Origin: Gnetum montanum
Lineage: Eukaryota; Streptophyta; Gnetopsida; Gnetales; Gnetaceae
Assembly: GCA_015680685.1 (NCBI GenBank)
Contig: MNCI01013751.1
Location: 57,473-121,472, forward strand
DNA length: 64,000 nt
Reading direction: 5' to 3'
Position numbers and translations under genes: made by a program. Shown here one piece after another: positions 25,052 to 37,997 of the stretch; the stretch's first letter is position 1, and each line of letters opens with the position of its first letter. The notes beneath the pieces were generated by a model. It saw only the letters and a program-made list of their open reading frames with translations, had not been told where the DNA came from and did no database searches.

Positions 25052-26640
25052 TGCGATCACATGGCCAAGAATTAATTAGTTTTTATTACATGGGCTCAAA
25101 TATAGGTACTCTTTAATTGCCTACTATTATCTTTAATTTGAAAAATATAGCTCTAAGGTCCTTAAGTAGTTAAAGATGTCCAAGATTTAAAGCCCTATGG
25201 TAGTTAAGTCTTTTTAATCTTGATTTTTATTACAAATTAATGATTTATTTATATTTTAACTTCTTGTAGGGTATTGGAAACTTTGCTAAAAAATCAATAC
25301 TCAGTGTCCCCACGATGTAGAACCAAACAACCGAAGTATACAAGATAAAAAGCGAGTTAAATTGGATGATCCATGGGAAATTTATTGCTATTGGAAGGTT
25401 TTGGATTCTCGAAATGGTAACAACACCTTCTTTGAATGCAAATGATGAAAAATTTGTAAAGTATTGTGCACATATATATATAGGTTTTTTACACTACATC
25501 AACAAGGATGTATTGATGTATCTAACCATGTCAAAGAGAATGTGTTCATGCATCTATTTGCTAAATTTGTTTCACTAAAAATTAAGTAATTTTTGGAAGT
25601 TTGGAGGTAAATTGAGGATTAAATGAGAGCCCAAAAGAAGTTTTAAGGATAAGGACAATAATCATGAAGGTCCATTGGAGGGTTCTAAATATATAGAAGC
25701 TCAATAACTAGACATGAAGTTTCATGTTCCCAAGAAAAATATTAAGAAATATCAAAGTGAGAGGATGCATTAATTACTAGTATTACAGTTGAATGATATT
25801 GGGAACTTGGAGGTGGAATATAGACTAGATGTGCAAGAGTTATGCAAGTGGATCCTCCTCAAAGAAATTCCATGCTTTAAATGCCCTTGCATAATCATTG
25901 TGTAAAGTGTTTGTAGGCACATTGAAAATTTAATATCAATCTAGATTATAGACCACACCCACACAATCATTCCCATTGAAATCCTACACTATACTAAAAC
26001 AAAATCTATGACATGAACTTGGATGCTTTGTAGTGAGTTGGATCATGGAAACTAGGAGGGATTGCAAGAATTTATGAATGAGATACCTTGCTATTTTGGT
26101 AATAGGTTCTTATTAAAGGATATGATTAGGATTATTAAAATGCCTTTTCATCTAGGTTTCAAACTAAGTCCATATTTGCATTAGTGGCATTGAATTGCAT
26201 CAATCTCAAACTTACAATCATGAGACTACTATAGCTATAGAAAAATAACATTACTTAGTAAAAGAAAATAAGGAAGCAACTACATCGCTTGTGGATTATT
26301 GGAAGAAATCTTAGCTTTGCCTATTTCCAAGAGATATTTAGATGTGTTTTTTCTCCCTTTTTTTTACTTTTTATTTTGAGGAGGATCATACTTAGTACAA
26401 GACATGATTTCTTTTAAAATTAAAACATAAGTCATAATACACCCATGCAACACAATGGAACTCCTCAAAGAAGCTTAGAGAATCAAAAAAATCCCCTTTA
26501 GGCTACACCCTTTTCCATTTCCTCTTGATCCTTCCCCTTCCTTTGGGTAGATTAATCATAAATTCATTTTACTTTTAATGTGAAAGAACCATATTGTTTT
26601 TATGATGTGGACCTCTTGTAAATAGGAATGAAGGGATGAA
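25052..26640 (-). other. Post-integrase spacer of element C
   Basis: AT-rich and without coherent coding text on either strand. By position it corresponds to the non-coding spacer 13721-15832 of A, but I could not align it convincingly over its length, so part of it may be foreign insertion. The open stretch at 25366-25578 on the plus strand shows no recognisable motif. Confidence 0.4.
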
Positions 26641-26960
26641 TATTGTGGATTCACTACTTTCACAAGATGTTAGGCTAGATGGTTATCTCCCTCATGACTG
26701 AGTTGGAGGGAGGAGATTTAGAAAATGAAGCAAGCTTGACCCTACATTAAGGTACTATTTGAAACCTAGTTTCTTGGAAGTCATTGAAGAGTTTAACCTA
26801 TTGCATGTTGATCAATATGTACTTATTTGGGCTAGTTGGATGGTAAATCTTCATGACTCTAGAAGAAAAGGTAGAATTTATGAGATAAGATTCCTTCCAC
26901 AATATTTAAATTTTTTTTGTTAAGGTACATAAGTGGGATTCAAATAAAGAACCTTCTCTC
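26641..26960 (-). pseudogene. C-terminal integrase remnant of element C
   Basis: The minus strand reads EKVLYLNPTYVP then K-K-F-K-Y-C-G-R, matching GDKILYWNPTHIPQKTKFQT in A. It is followed by an I-N-M-Q-x-V-K-L-F segment (A/B: LINIQQVKNFHEP) and a P-P-x-N-S-V-M-R-E motif (B: FQLSHGGYG). Only the last part of INT is present. The HHCC and catalytic core are absent because of the deletion at about 26965. Confidence 0.7.
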
Positions 26961-26968
26961 ATACTATC

Positions 26969-28330
26969 AGAGCACCATACTTAAAGCACAACTGGATGCA
27001 TCTATCATAATATTAAGGGATTTAGACTAGTCTGGTGCTCTCAAAATTAGTGTTTCCATAAGCTTTTTTTAAGAGTTGGAATGCATGTTCACATCCCTTG
27101 ATCTATTCAAATAATGCATCCTTCTTGGTTAGTTTTACCAACAACTTGGTGATTTTGGAGAAATTCTTAACAAATCTCCTATAGTTACTAGTGTGTCCAC
27201 AGAAGGACCTAACATCTTTAGCTATTTGAGGCTACCTTGTAATTCCTTGGATCACTTGAATCTTTTTTGGGTCTACCTTAATATCTTCCTCGAAAATGTA
27301 GTGTCCCTTGATAATGCCCTCTTGGACCATCAGATGACTCTATTGCCAATTGAGCTTAAGATTGGTCCTCACATGTCATTTTAAAACCAGCTCAAGATGG
27401 TCCAATGATTTTTCAAAACTAGCACCATATCTGGAGAATTTATCCATAAAGTCCTATACACCATTGCTAGTCTACTACTAAAAGATGCTAAGGACTAAAT
27501 ATTGGAAAATGACAAGAGCATTTCATAGACTAAAGATTATCTTTTCATATGTAAAAGTCCCATAAGGACTTGTAAATGTTATTTTAGCATGGTTTTTTGG
27601 AGTGATCTAAATTTGATTATAAACATTGTATTCATCTTAGAAACTACAGTATTTATGTCTTGTGATGGTTTTCAATACCTGATTGAAAAATGGTAAGGGA
27701 AAGTGATCCTTGAAAATGGTCATATTCAATAGCCTAAAATCAATGTAAACTCTCCATTGCCCAGCTTTCTTAGGTACAAAGACAAGTAAACTTACCCAAT
27801 CACTATCCACCATGAGATAGATAAATCTAGTCTTAGGAAACTTTTCTACCTTCTTCTTAATAACTTGTTTCATTTTTGGATTTAAAATTCTTTGTGGTGG
27901 TCTTTTGGGTTTAATGGTAAAATCTCTATAGATCCTATGTTTGCATTTGTGTGGATTAATTCTTGCTATCTTGTTATATGACCAAGCAAAGGTTGTTAAC
28001 CATTTGTTAACTACCTTTAACAGCTCCTCATTTTAGTGCTTAGCAAGCTAGGAATTGATGATTATTGGTTTTCCACTATTTAGGAAACATAATTTAAGGA
28101 TCTCAATAATGCTTTCTATTCCAAGGGTTCTAGTTCAAAGGTTTCTATAACTTCCAACTCTATGCAATCTACTTTTACTTTCTTTCTATATTCTATTTCT
28201 AAGAGTTGGTATTTGATTTGTTCCATCTCATTCATGTTATTAATATAAATACTTGTAAGAATTTCTATGGGTTCCATGCAAATTATTGAAGTAAAGTCAT
28301 TATCTATTGTCAATCACTAGGTTCCTTCTT
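26969..28330 (-). pseudogene. RT and RNase H stub of element C
   Basis: From right to left: a short acidic linker (28313-28116), KKKVEKFPKTRFIYLMVDSD, WVSLLVFVPKKAGQWRVYID and FRLLNMTIFKDHFPLPFFNQ (27873-27637), then a GTFTYEK block, DFMDKFSRYGASFEKSLDHL at about 27455-27395, and KVDPKKIQVIQGITR with F-C-G-H-T. The catalytic box reads F-M-D-K, so the second Asp is lost. RNase H begins with L-N-I-M-I-D-A-S-S-C-A-L (about 27001) and is cut off within a few residues at the deletion junction. Confidence 0.8.
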
Positions 28331-28539
28331 GTGTTGTAGTTGTTGCATGTATGGAATTTTAAATATTTACTGATTTGATACATATTTTTCATGCTATGAT
28401 ACTTTTGCTTCTAATTGTCCATATTATCTACATGTAGTTACACCCTATTTCAGTGTACATGATACATGAAACTATTTCCTTCTAAATCTTTCCAAGTTAA
28501 TTTTTCTTGAAAATTTTTGAAGAAGAGGTCTTTGATCCT

Positions 28540-28870
28540 AGGCTTGGAACCAGTTGTACTTAACTAAGCTATTCCCATAATGATTGAGAAGTCTCCCTTG
28601 TAATTGTCAACATGGATCATCAAGAAATCAACTAGGTATTACCAATCACTAATGATGGTTATAGTATCCTCTATTAATCCTAATGTAATAGTGATGGATG
28701 AGTTTGTGATCTCTAATTTGATGCTGCATTTCTTTAGTAGAGGCAAGTTTCATTCCTTGTACATTTCTTGCAAAATTAGATTAATTCTATAACCTAAGTC
28801 TAGTAGAGCTTTGCATGGCTTATTTCTTGTTATTTGTAAATAAATCAAGAAACTTCCAAGATTAGTTCTT
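28540..28870 (-). pseudogene. Protease relic of element C
   Basis: The minus strand reads NKPCKALLDLGYRINLILQE, then LPLLKKCSIKLEITNSSITI, GLIEDTITIISDW, YLVDFLMIHVDNYKGDFSII and MGIA. It is colinear with the proteases of A and B and keeps the active-site Asp of DLG. A TGA and several TAG codons interrupt it. Confidence 0.75.
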
Positions 28871-29199
28871 TTCTTGGTAAGATGACCTATCATAATCCAG
28901 TTTATGACCACATGTGTTAGCATGATAGTTTGGACATTTTGGGCTCTTTGCTTTGAAGGCTACTTGTTAGATATTCCAAGGAGAGTTTGAGTAAAGTTTG
29001 TAGCCATGGATGCCCATGGTGATTTTGATGGATTATTAGGACTAAAGAATGAAAATTTTTAAGTCTTTTACTCAAAACTACTTGAGTTATCATCCACTTA
29101 TAGGTTTATAGCTCTTATGGTATTTCATTGTTAAGGTTATGGAGGTATTTCACCTTGCATTAGTGGTGTAGGCGGTAGAGGTGTGGAGGTGTCTTATGC

Positions 29200-31440
29200 A
29201 TGATATTTTTGATGGTAAGGACTATAAGTGAAAGGAGTTTCATCTTGTAGAGTGGTATGCCTATGGTATTTCAAAGAGTAATAGTGATGGGTAGATGCAT
29301 AAATGATGGAGCCGCTTAGTAACACAGGTTGTTGGATAGAGTAGTCATATGTGTCTGATTGTTTGTAAGAATATTACTAACTTGGTGGTGCATTTCCAAT
29401 GGTTGTGGATTATTCTACTAGTAATATTAGTCTTGAGATTGAGGTGACACTCCACTTAGATAATACAATTATTGGTGGGACTACTAGCTATAGTTTCCTT
29501 GAAGATAAGGAAACCTTTTGGGTGCTTAACTTTTGTTGAATTTTGAGTTTAAGACATAAATCCTAGACCTCTGTAAGTGTGACAAGATTGGGAAAGAATC
29601 CTTTGGATGTTCATATAGGTAGATGTATTATCCTTCATCTTTTGATTCAGAGTCTACAACCTCCTCAACTATTGCAAAATTGCCTTTTTGATGATAGTAA
29701 TCCCTTTAAGTGTCCTTTTTCTTTCTATCTTTATCTTTGGTTCTTTCCTGTTCTACCTTCTCCTCTGTAACTTTTAATGTTTTTTGCAACTTCTCATCAA
29801 TAGAGTTTCACATCTTATTAACATTAACTAAAATTTTAGTAACATATTTTTGATTCAATAAGGTCTTTGGTTACATAGCCTTTTCTAATGGTGCTTCTTT
29901 ATCTAGTTCACAAATTTAGATCTTCTTTTTGTGAATGGAGAGGTCTTTATTGTAATCCTATGAACTTTTCCTTTTCTTTAACTCTCCTTCTTCCTTTGAA
30001 ACTTGATTAATTAGCCTTTGTATTTGATGGAATCTCATTTATGATAGTCTTCCTTAGGCATAAATCCCAAGATTTTTCTTGGATTTTTTCCTAATTCCAT
30101 CTATGATGTGAAAAAGCTATACTCTTTAAGAGAAATCATGGCCTAGGCATTGATACAACAAGGGATAGTACCTGCCCAATGCTATATCAAGGGATTCATG
30201 ATTATCATGTATCCACCCTTGAATTTACTTCCTTATGTTGGACACTCTAGAATATGTTTGATACTTATCATTAAACAACTACAACATTGTATCTTATCTC
30301 TGAATAAATTTTAGGTCTAATGACTAGTGCCAACTTTTAGCTTCTTTGATGAGCATCCTTGGAAGAAATTTGAATTTTTGATAATTATTTTTAATATTTT
30401 GTAAGCCATAAGCATCATGGAATGATTTCAAATAATGTTAAGGATTAACATTGTGGCCTCCCTTGAACTTAGAGTTGTTGTTCATGTCTAACTATTTAAT
30501 TCGACCCCACCCTCCCGTATGTTAATCATGCTTATGTTAGTAAGAAATAGTTCATCCTATGAATCTTGCTCGTCATGGCCATGCCTCCTATGGTGTTGCC
30601 TAATGCGCCTTCTTTCTTAGTGGTGCCCTCCTTCTTCTTGTCCATGATCATTGTCTCTTCTCTTTGATCTCTACAATGGGCTCTCCTTTCATCTTCACCT
30701 TCTCCATGATCATTGTCTCTTCAATTATGGTTACATTCCCCCTTCTTAGAGCTTGATGAAGAAGAAGATGATGAGGATGTAGAGCTAGAAGAGTAATGTT
30801 GACTTAGTCTCTTTATCTAATCCCTTTGTTAGTCTCTATTTTGATGGCTGAAAGACCTTGGTCTTTAAGTCCCATGAGTTCTAGGTCTAGCTATTTCCTT
30901 GCCTTGATTGCTTACCAAAGTGGAATGTGACCATTGATGGATTGTATTATCTCCACTAAAGGAAGGCACCATCACATTGAGATCATCCTTATGAATAATT
31001 AATATCCTCATTTTTTTATTACAATGTTAGAGGGGTCAGAATTCCTTTACTGTTGGAGGCTTCATTTTGGGCTTCCATGAATTTGTCCTTTTGAAGCTAG
31101 GTTTCCATTGCTTGATATTCTTTGAAGATATGATCAACTACTTGGTATTCCAAGGCTACTATTTCAAGCCCTAGATTCATTAGTACTAACATGAACATTG
31201 ATGAGATTACATGATTAGGTGGCAATACTATGTTACTCTCCAAGTCTCACCATTGTAGTTGCTTATCCTAATGAAGGATGAAGGTGAAGTCTAAATAATA
31301 AGGATTTGGATGCATGTAGACAACTTTAAGTTGTTGGGGTGCCTCCTACAAATTCTTTCTTATCTTGTCATATGGTCTTGTAGAGTCATTCATAGGTGGG
31401 AAATCAGCCTTGTAAGAAGAAGATATTATTTCCTTTATTT
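29200..31440 (-). pseudogene. gag: gag relic of element C
   Basis: On the minus strand, starting about 31440: M-N-D-S-T then V-V-Y-M-H-P-N-P-Y-Y-L-D-F-T-F-I-L-H, which matches VVYTHLDEYVLDFTFIL in A. A serine-rich run (about 30790-30740) is followed by K/E-rich text in which the phrase GAGACAATGATCATGGA is duplicated (about 30640 and 30710 on the plus strand as its complement). The capsid core is heavily decayed and reads only in pieces, for example near 30200-30330. Confidence 0.6.
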
Positions 31441-31543
31441 TTATGTATGCCTTAAATAAAGTATTATTATTTTTCCTATAATATATCATTATGATCCTAT
31501 AGTGATCTTTATATGAATTGGTTATTTAAAAAATTACAATACA

Positions 31544-31564
31544 AAGTCCTTGACAATGTACCAA
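31544..31564 (-). other. Primer-binding site of element C
   Basis: Next to the LTR the minus strand reads TTGGTACATTGTCAAGGACT, a decayed form of TTGGAACCATTGCCAGGGAC in element B (complement of the tRNA-Asp 3' end). Confidence 0.65.
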
Positions 31565-32330
31565 TAATAAGCAACAAGGTTTCCCTACACCCTACCATAT
31601 GAATCACAAGTATTCACACATGATTCAATTGAATTTTGTGGACTTGGATTATCATGTTATGTTAGATAACTAAGTGTGAGATTGTTGATCATTATCTTTC
31701 TAATCATAACTTGTGTTGATTTGATATGGTTAAGTATGACTGGGGCATAAGATGATTTCATTGTTATTAAAATATTTAAAATGTTAAAAAGATAAAGTAT
31801 TAAACTAATTAACTATGAACATAGAAGAAGTCTATACTTTCTAAGAATTAGCATTTGTTTTCACCTTCCCTACATATCTTGAACTACTAGGATTACTAAA
31901 CATCAATACATTATGCTCAAAGTGGTTGTACTCAAGTGCTATTACTCAATATAATATTTAATTGCTAAATATAAAAAAAGTAAGCTACATTAAGGATACA
32001 CTATTAAAAAGTAAATTAAATGCTAATTCAAGTGGTCTAATGGATTGAACTAATCTTGATTTTACTACCATCATGCATACGTGTCCAAGTACATGATGCA
32101 TTTGAATGAAATTCCATATAATTAACTCAATTCACACTAAAGGAATTCAGAGGAGAAAAATTCTACCTTTCAGGAAGAAAAATTGCAAGAGCTTTATTAG
32201 GCTATTGACCAAAGCTTCCTTTTATTCTGTGGATATGTGTTTTAATATAGAAAAGATACCAAACTATGTCAACACATCAAAGGATGCATCAACACATGCC
32301 CATAAATATAGTTGATTGATTCAAACCTCC
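31565..32330 (-). repeat. 5' LTR of element C
   Basis: The left edge is defined by the primer site and the terminal box (minus-strand TATGGTAGGGTGTAGGGAAA then TTGCTTATTA). It contains an ACAACCACTTTGAGC block and a TAGTAATCCTAGTAG block homologous to LTR A, and AAAGCTCTTGCAATTTTT homologous to AAAGCTCTTGTAGTTTTG. A TATA-like CTATATTAAA is near 32245. The outer end is not resolved. Confidence 0.65.
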
Positions 32331-35300
32331 TCACTATTCTGGGAGCTTAATGACCCAAGCAATGTTTGTGATAGTAACTAAGGCCCAACAATCCTTCACT
32401 TTGAAAAAATTATCTCTATGGATGAATAAACTTAGAGGGAGGTTGAATGAGTTATAGAGAAAATTAAAACTAAAAATAATTATTAAAGGACTAATAAAAA
32501 ACATGAAACCAAAAAGGAACACGCTCACCAAAATGCATGGTAAAGGTTACCATATTTATAATTTCAATATGATAAATAATGATAAAGAATACCACAGTGG
32601 TATACTTTAGATGCTACATACTCCTTGCAGGATAATCAACAAATCTCCAAACTTGATATCTAATAGGGCTTCCAAGAAACTTAGAAGGTTGATAACAAAG
32701 CAATTCTCTTACAAAACATAATAAAACCCCTTAGGATAAAAACATAAACACTCAACAATTTAAGCAAAATCCCTCAAGGTAATTTAAATCAAATAGAATT
32801 TCTTCTCAAAGATAATTGCAGCTCCTAAAAGCAATGAAATTAATATTATGAATAGTATATAATAGTGATATAGAAATTAATCTACATAATATGCATGAAA
32901 CTAGGGTACAATAAGAAAAATCATAGATCATGAAATTCCATACATTGCAAAAAATAAATCAATGAAATAAGATGCATTCAAATCTTGGATTTCAAGTCTA
33001 CCCTACAATAAGACGCATTCAAATCTTGGATGAGTTGATAGACAATGATTATGTAGCGTGCCTTATAAATCCAACATTGATTCAAAGTGCAAAGAGGATT
33101 TGTAAAGGTTAAGTATGTAGCATAGCCCCTAATTTCAAAATCAAAGTTAGTTATGTACAAACATAAACTAGGAAAAAAGCTTCTAGAGAGGTTACATCCT
33201 TGAACTTTCCTAACCACTCTAAGTTAAATTGGAATGAAGTAAATGACTCAGATATATTTTTTTTCAACTAATGGCTACTTGAGATATCTCATTTGAAGCT
33301 TGGATTTCCACTCTGCAATGTCTATTAATTTTGGTGGAATGTCCTAAATAAGCATGGACGTTCACCTAGACATTAGCCTATTCTTAGATTGGATGTTCTA
33401 GAAAAGCTAGGCAGTCCCAACTTGGAATGTCCATCCTTTAGATGGAACCTCCATCCTAGACTAGAATCTTTCACATGTACCTAGTTAGGCCTTTATTAAA
33501 ACATTCACCTTGCATCTAGAGTTGTAGAAAATAAAGCCTTGACTACTTCAAATTTGCTTCCTCACATCCTAAATCTCTTAGGTAGACTTGAAATAGCTTC
33601 CCATATTCTTGTGCTTGTCTCAAACTCAACAACTTGTATTATTTATTTAAGAAAGATTGTGATTTTTTCAAGACTCACTTTATATCCTACATACAAGCAT
33701 AATTAATAAAACCATGATTCTTCATTTTTGAAGTTTTAACATACTAAAACATAAGATTAATAAACAATCTCAAGTGTACATGATCACAAAGCAAGGTCAA
33801 ACATAGGATTAGAAAACATAGAGAAGAATTTGTTCCAACCACTAAAGATGAAGAAAGGAAAATCATAAGAATTATAGATATCTTTTGTGTTTGTTAACTT
33901 TTTGAGAACTAAAAATATTAGCCCATGTTGATGATATTGAAGAAAGATAATCAAAGGCTCTAGTCCTAGATGAGGTTGAATGTATCAACCATAAAATGTT
34001 CAAGACAAAGCAGGAAGGCTAGTTTAAAAGTTATTTCATTATAGTGATACAATAATAACCAACATGAAGAACTACATCAAGAGGCGATGTGGCATCCATT
34101 TCTAAGGGGATAATTCTATATTTTAAATCTAAATATTAGGAAGATTGTTTTATAATCTACACAAACTCATATATAATTACAACAAAAGAATAATCATAAG
34201 AAATATGAAGGCTAACTTTTTATTATGAAAATCATTTTCATGTGTTGAAAAAGCCATGGTTCATGATTTATTTCTATGAGTCACTTTTGAAAGCTTTTCT
34301 TACCTTAGTCATTCTCAGATGATATCAAAGCAATTTTCTTATTAAGTATTATATTTCAAAGTATGAAGTGGAAGAAAGTTGTTCTCACCTTAGTCATTCT
34401 TGAAAAATGCAAGGCATGTTTTTTATTAAATATTCTACTTACAACTGTAAAGCTGAAGAATATCCACTTATATGTAAGATTTGGAAAAGAATAAGAGGGA
34501 ATAGATGACTATATGTACCCCTTTAACATATGGCTAAAAGAATAAGAGGAAACTAGACTAGATGAATGGTTGGGGAAGATGGGTGTTAGAACCCCAAAAT
34601 AATTGTAATATAGGTACCCCCCAAGATATACATAACAATGAACATATAACCAATATAAAATTTAAGTACAATGGAAAAGGAAGATATGATGTTGAGACCA
34701 AAAATAATTGAAATATAGGTGCATCTCAACATATATAGTTAAAGAGAACTTTATAACTAAACATTTTCCACTAGAATTAAATATAAAATGTGGAGCTTCC
34801 AAATCAAGAGTCTTACCACTAGGCTAATACTTCATTATTTAAGTAAAACTTTATAGCTTAGTGTTACTGCTAGAATGAAACCCATAACTTGGAGTTTCCA
34901 AATCATGAGGCTTACCACTAAAACCTTAATGTTTTGGAAAAGAATAAGCGATCTACAGCTATCTTAGCATCAAGGTATTTTTTTTTACAAGACCATGCAT
35001 TTATTCTTCTAATGAGCTTATTATAATTATGCTAACCATTGTCCATATCTTGGAATACTTCTTTGGAACCACTTAGGATGTGCTACATAAATAAACTAAC
35101 ACATATATTAATATGGATGTTGGTGAGAAGAGTGGTTAAGTGGGACATAAGGAAACCTCCACCTCTTATATCATCACCATGCAAAATATAATAGGATTTA
35201 AGCCTTTATCTTAAAACCCATTTGTTAAAGTCATGTATAAGATGGTTAAGAATTTTAACTCTTATTTTGAGTGAATATGTCTAGGAGTAATTGGGAAAAT

Positions 35301-35457
35301 ATTGCATGCATCCATTAGGGATGTAACACCAACTCTCAATGCATGGTAATGCATGTGGAAGATCCAACTGATAGTTCCTATGGTGTCATCATAAGTAGTG
35401 TAATAGAATGACTGATTGACATCTTGACTTCATCAACTTTATGTTGTATAATGTAAT
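32331..35457. other. Unexplained interval left of element D with small duplications
   Basis: No coherent coding text. Short tandem duplications occur: GCATTCAAATCTTGGAT at 32969 and 33006; a block containing CTCACCTTAGTCATTCT (about 34300-34335 and 34385-34450); ATAGGTACC/ATAGGTGCA blocks at about 34612 and 34715; and a block of about 95 bp ending GGCTTACCACTA or GTCTTACCACTA (34748-34830 and 34847-34922). The words GGATGT and GGAATGTCC recur at 33320-33480. It may be old satellite-like or LTR debris. Confidence 0.5.
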
Positions 35458-36865
35458 TGTACTGAACTAAATCGTCGGTGTAAGGCTGGAAGGGAAACAG
35501 ACACCAAAAGATTGTCAGACAGACACAACTGACCCTACCTTCACTTGAGGACAAGCTGGAAAAGGGAATGAAGGTAGAGTGCCTTGGATGGTCTACACGA
35601 AAATCAACCAAGGACTTCCTCGAGCATAAACTATGGCTTGCGCTGGGGTTATCATAACTGATGTCTTAAAATGTGAAAAGTGCGCATAAAATGTAAACAT
35701 AAATATATGCAGTGTATTGCAAATGGAACGTAAACAGGATTGTAAACAGAATATTGGCAGAATGTAAACAGAATGTAAACTAAATATAAAACAGAGTAAA
35801 TGGAAATAATGGTTGGTTGGCAAAATGAATTGAATTGTATTGCTTAGAAAAGATGTGCATTGGTCAAAGCGTAGCTATGGATGGCAAGTCAAACGCCTAG
35901 CCCTGGGGTGATGTGACTCGATGATGTGATGATGTATGTGAGAAGTGCTTGGATGCCAGGAGTCAAGTGTGCCAAGTGCCTAAGGATTCGCTAGTTTGCT
36001 GTATGTTCTCAGAATTGCTAATGTTTCCCATTGCCAACCATGGTTCATGTGAATTGACAGGGTATTTATAGGGCTGGGCTAGGCTCAGGTGCAAAATTCA
36101 AGAATGGAATCAATGGCTAGGAGATGAGAGGAAAGCAGATCTCATGACACGTGTCCAATGGATAGCTATGTACGAGTTGGATGTGTGTCGGCAAGGTACA
36201 TTCTCGACCAGGCACATTGCATTTTACAATTTTTGGGTTACTCACCATGAAAGCACATTTAATTTAGATCGTGAGGGCTCAGCAACCCCACAAATCAAAT
36301 TTTACAATGTATTACATTTAAAATTGACCCTGGCTCGCTTGAAACTTCTGGATTTCTGAATTGACTGCTGTAGGGTGTCAAGTCCATGGCTGTTTGAGGT
36401 GTTTTTTTCTTGTGTTGAGTTCCCATCATGAGTGGATGCGAGCCTCAGCATGCTCATGTTGCGCTCATGCCTAGCGTTTGTCCTCAGCATGTGTGTCCCA
36501 GCATCCAGCATGCATACGCTGCACTCATGCTCAGCGTGACCTCTAGCGTGAGTGAAGAAAACTTGCACATTTTGACTTTTGAAACTGGAATTTTTTGGAG
36601 GTTGGAGTTGGAGGTTGTTGATGTTGAGCCTAATTCGGTTTGGAGGCTGTTTGGAGTTGTGAAAGTTGGTCATGCTAGAGGTCATGCTGTAGCGTGACTA
36701 CAACATGACCATAGTGTCCAGTGTGAATTATAAGCATCTAGCATCCAACATGAATTGTCAAGTCAGTGTGAATGCCATGCCTTAGCCAAATTTTATGTCT
36801 AAAACATTGAAAGGGCTTGAGTTGTTTCCATTTCAGAGTGCTAGGCCAAAATTAGTGGTGTTGCA
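35458..36865 (-). repeat. 3' LTR of element D
   Basis: A 1408 bp repeat nearly identical in layout to 51407-52824. Most differences I saw are transitions. It contains AATGTAAACAGA subrepeats (about 35690-35790) and, near 36430-36780, repeated AGCATGC/GCGTGACC-like words. On the minus strand it begins TGCAACACCACTAAT. Confidence 0.93.
36063..36070 (-). promoter_or_regulatory. TATA box of LTR D
   Basis: The minus strand reads CCCTATAAATACCCTGTCAA. The identical box stands at 52011-52018 in the 5' LTR, where it would drive the element. Confidence 0.65.
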
Positions 36866-36885
36866 TTGGCCCCTCTTTGTTGATG
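36866..36885 (-). other. Polypurine tract of element D
   Basis: The minus strand reads CATCAACAAAGAGGGGCCAA, directly before the TG of the 3' LTR. This confirms the minus orientation. Confidence 0.8.
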
Positions 36886-36994
36886 TCTGGAGGAATCTAC
36901 TCAAGAGGCATCAACAAAGAAGTGCAAAACACCATGAACAACCAAGTACCAAACATTAACCATTAGCCCTTGGCCAGATGTCATCGTATTATTT

Positions 36995-37471
36995 TCAAAA
37001 GTACAAGGGATCGGGGGAATATAGTTTAAAATGTAAGGGGATATGGTTGGCTGTAACCAGGGGAAGCCAGAAGTCGGTTAGGGGTGAGAGTAGCTGCTGA
37101 AATTGTGGGAGAAGAATGCTCTCACATAAATGAGCTATATCTTTAGTCCTTGTCAATAGCCAGTGTTCAACAGACTCGGAGCCAAGACATAGGAGGTGTG
37201 TTCTTTGGAGAAACGAGACTCTTATAGAGTGTTTACGAGGCCCGTTGTAAATAGCCAAAGCCACATGATGATGTTCAACATGGTTTCTTTGAGACACGAG
37301 TGTAACTGTTTTCCAAGATAATTGCCTTTCGCCTGGGGCTTGTAGGAGAATAGCCAATAGTCTTTTATTTATGATGTCAACAGGGTCATGAAGACCTTTT
37401 CCATGCATTTTGCTCTTTTGACCTTTTTGTTCTTTTTCTTTTTGTTTGTTTCTTCTTTTCTTTTCCTTCAT
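36995..37471 (-). CDS. Open frame of 158 codons between INT and PPT of D, uncertain
   Basis: An uninterrupted frame starts with a very basic run (EKKRRNKQKEKEQKGQKSK) that comes from a purine-rich tract and is probably not meaningful. It continues with ordinary-looking text (HGKGLHDPVDIINKRLLAIL) to a stop just inside the polypurine tract. I do not recognise it. It lies where Tat/Ogre elements have a long 3' untranslated region, so it may be chance. Confidence 0.2.
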   Translation of the reverse strand: MKEKKRRNKQKEKEQKGQKSKMHGKGLHDPVDIINKRLLAILLQAPGERQLSWKTVTLVSQRNHVEHHHVALAIYNGPRKHSIRVSFLQRTHLLCLGSESVEHWLLTRTKDIAHLCESILLPQFQQLLSPLTDFWLPLVTANHIPLHFKLYSPDPLYF

Positions 37472-37997
37472 TTTTGTTTTCTTTTGTGTTTTCCTTTTCT
37501 TTTTATTTTTTCCTTTTCTTGGTCTTTTTGAAAGAGCTTGCCTTTTGTGCCGTGCTCATGTTTGAGCATTTGCATTTTTGCATCATGCATCGTGTACTAT
37601 GTTTTACGTTGCAACTGCTTAGAGGGTCACAGTGTGGCACAGTGTATCAAGAGTCTTGAGCTGAATGGAATGTATCTAGGGGTGTAATTGAATAGGATAA
37701 TTTGGACATGATGGAGAAATAGGGGACGTATCAAGAGTTGGGGAATGTACTCATGAATGGATTGATTAACCTAGTTACGTGCATTAGGAAGAAAGTGATA
37801 CCTTGTCGTCACGATGAAGTGCATCTATGTACAAACGCCTCAGGAGTGTCATCCTACAAACACAACTCCAAGAAGACAAGAAAAAGACAAATGAAAAAGT
37901 TAGCTAAGAACTTTAAACATGGAGATGAAGTTACCACGTGTTATTCAAAAGTAGATAGAATCATGAACAGCATCAACTTCATTAGGATCCATGAGAC

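Larger units (their letters stand above)
22988..32330 (-). mobile_element. Element C: Athila-like retrotransposon, internally deleted
   Basis: Read on the minus strand from right to left: 5' LTR, tRNA-Asp-type primer site, gag, PR, RT, a RNase H stub joined to the end of INT, a spacer, the N-terminal and middle part of the extra coiled-coil ORF, and then a truncated 3' LTR. All coding blocks match those of elements A and B. At least two deletions have shortened it: one between RNase H and INT near 26965, and one removing the end of the extra ORF, the polypurine tract and the first half of the 3' LTR near 23430. The right edge is approximate. Confidence 0.8.

Noticed and set aside
36302-36697. 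Overlapping 127- and 89-codon frames on both strands inside LTR D
   Set aside because: They arise from the repeated GCATGC/GCGTGACC-like words of the LTR. The homologous region of the other LTR (52253-52474) does not keep the same frame length.
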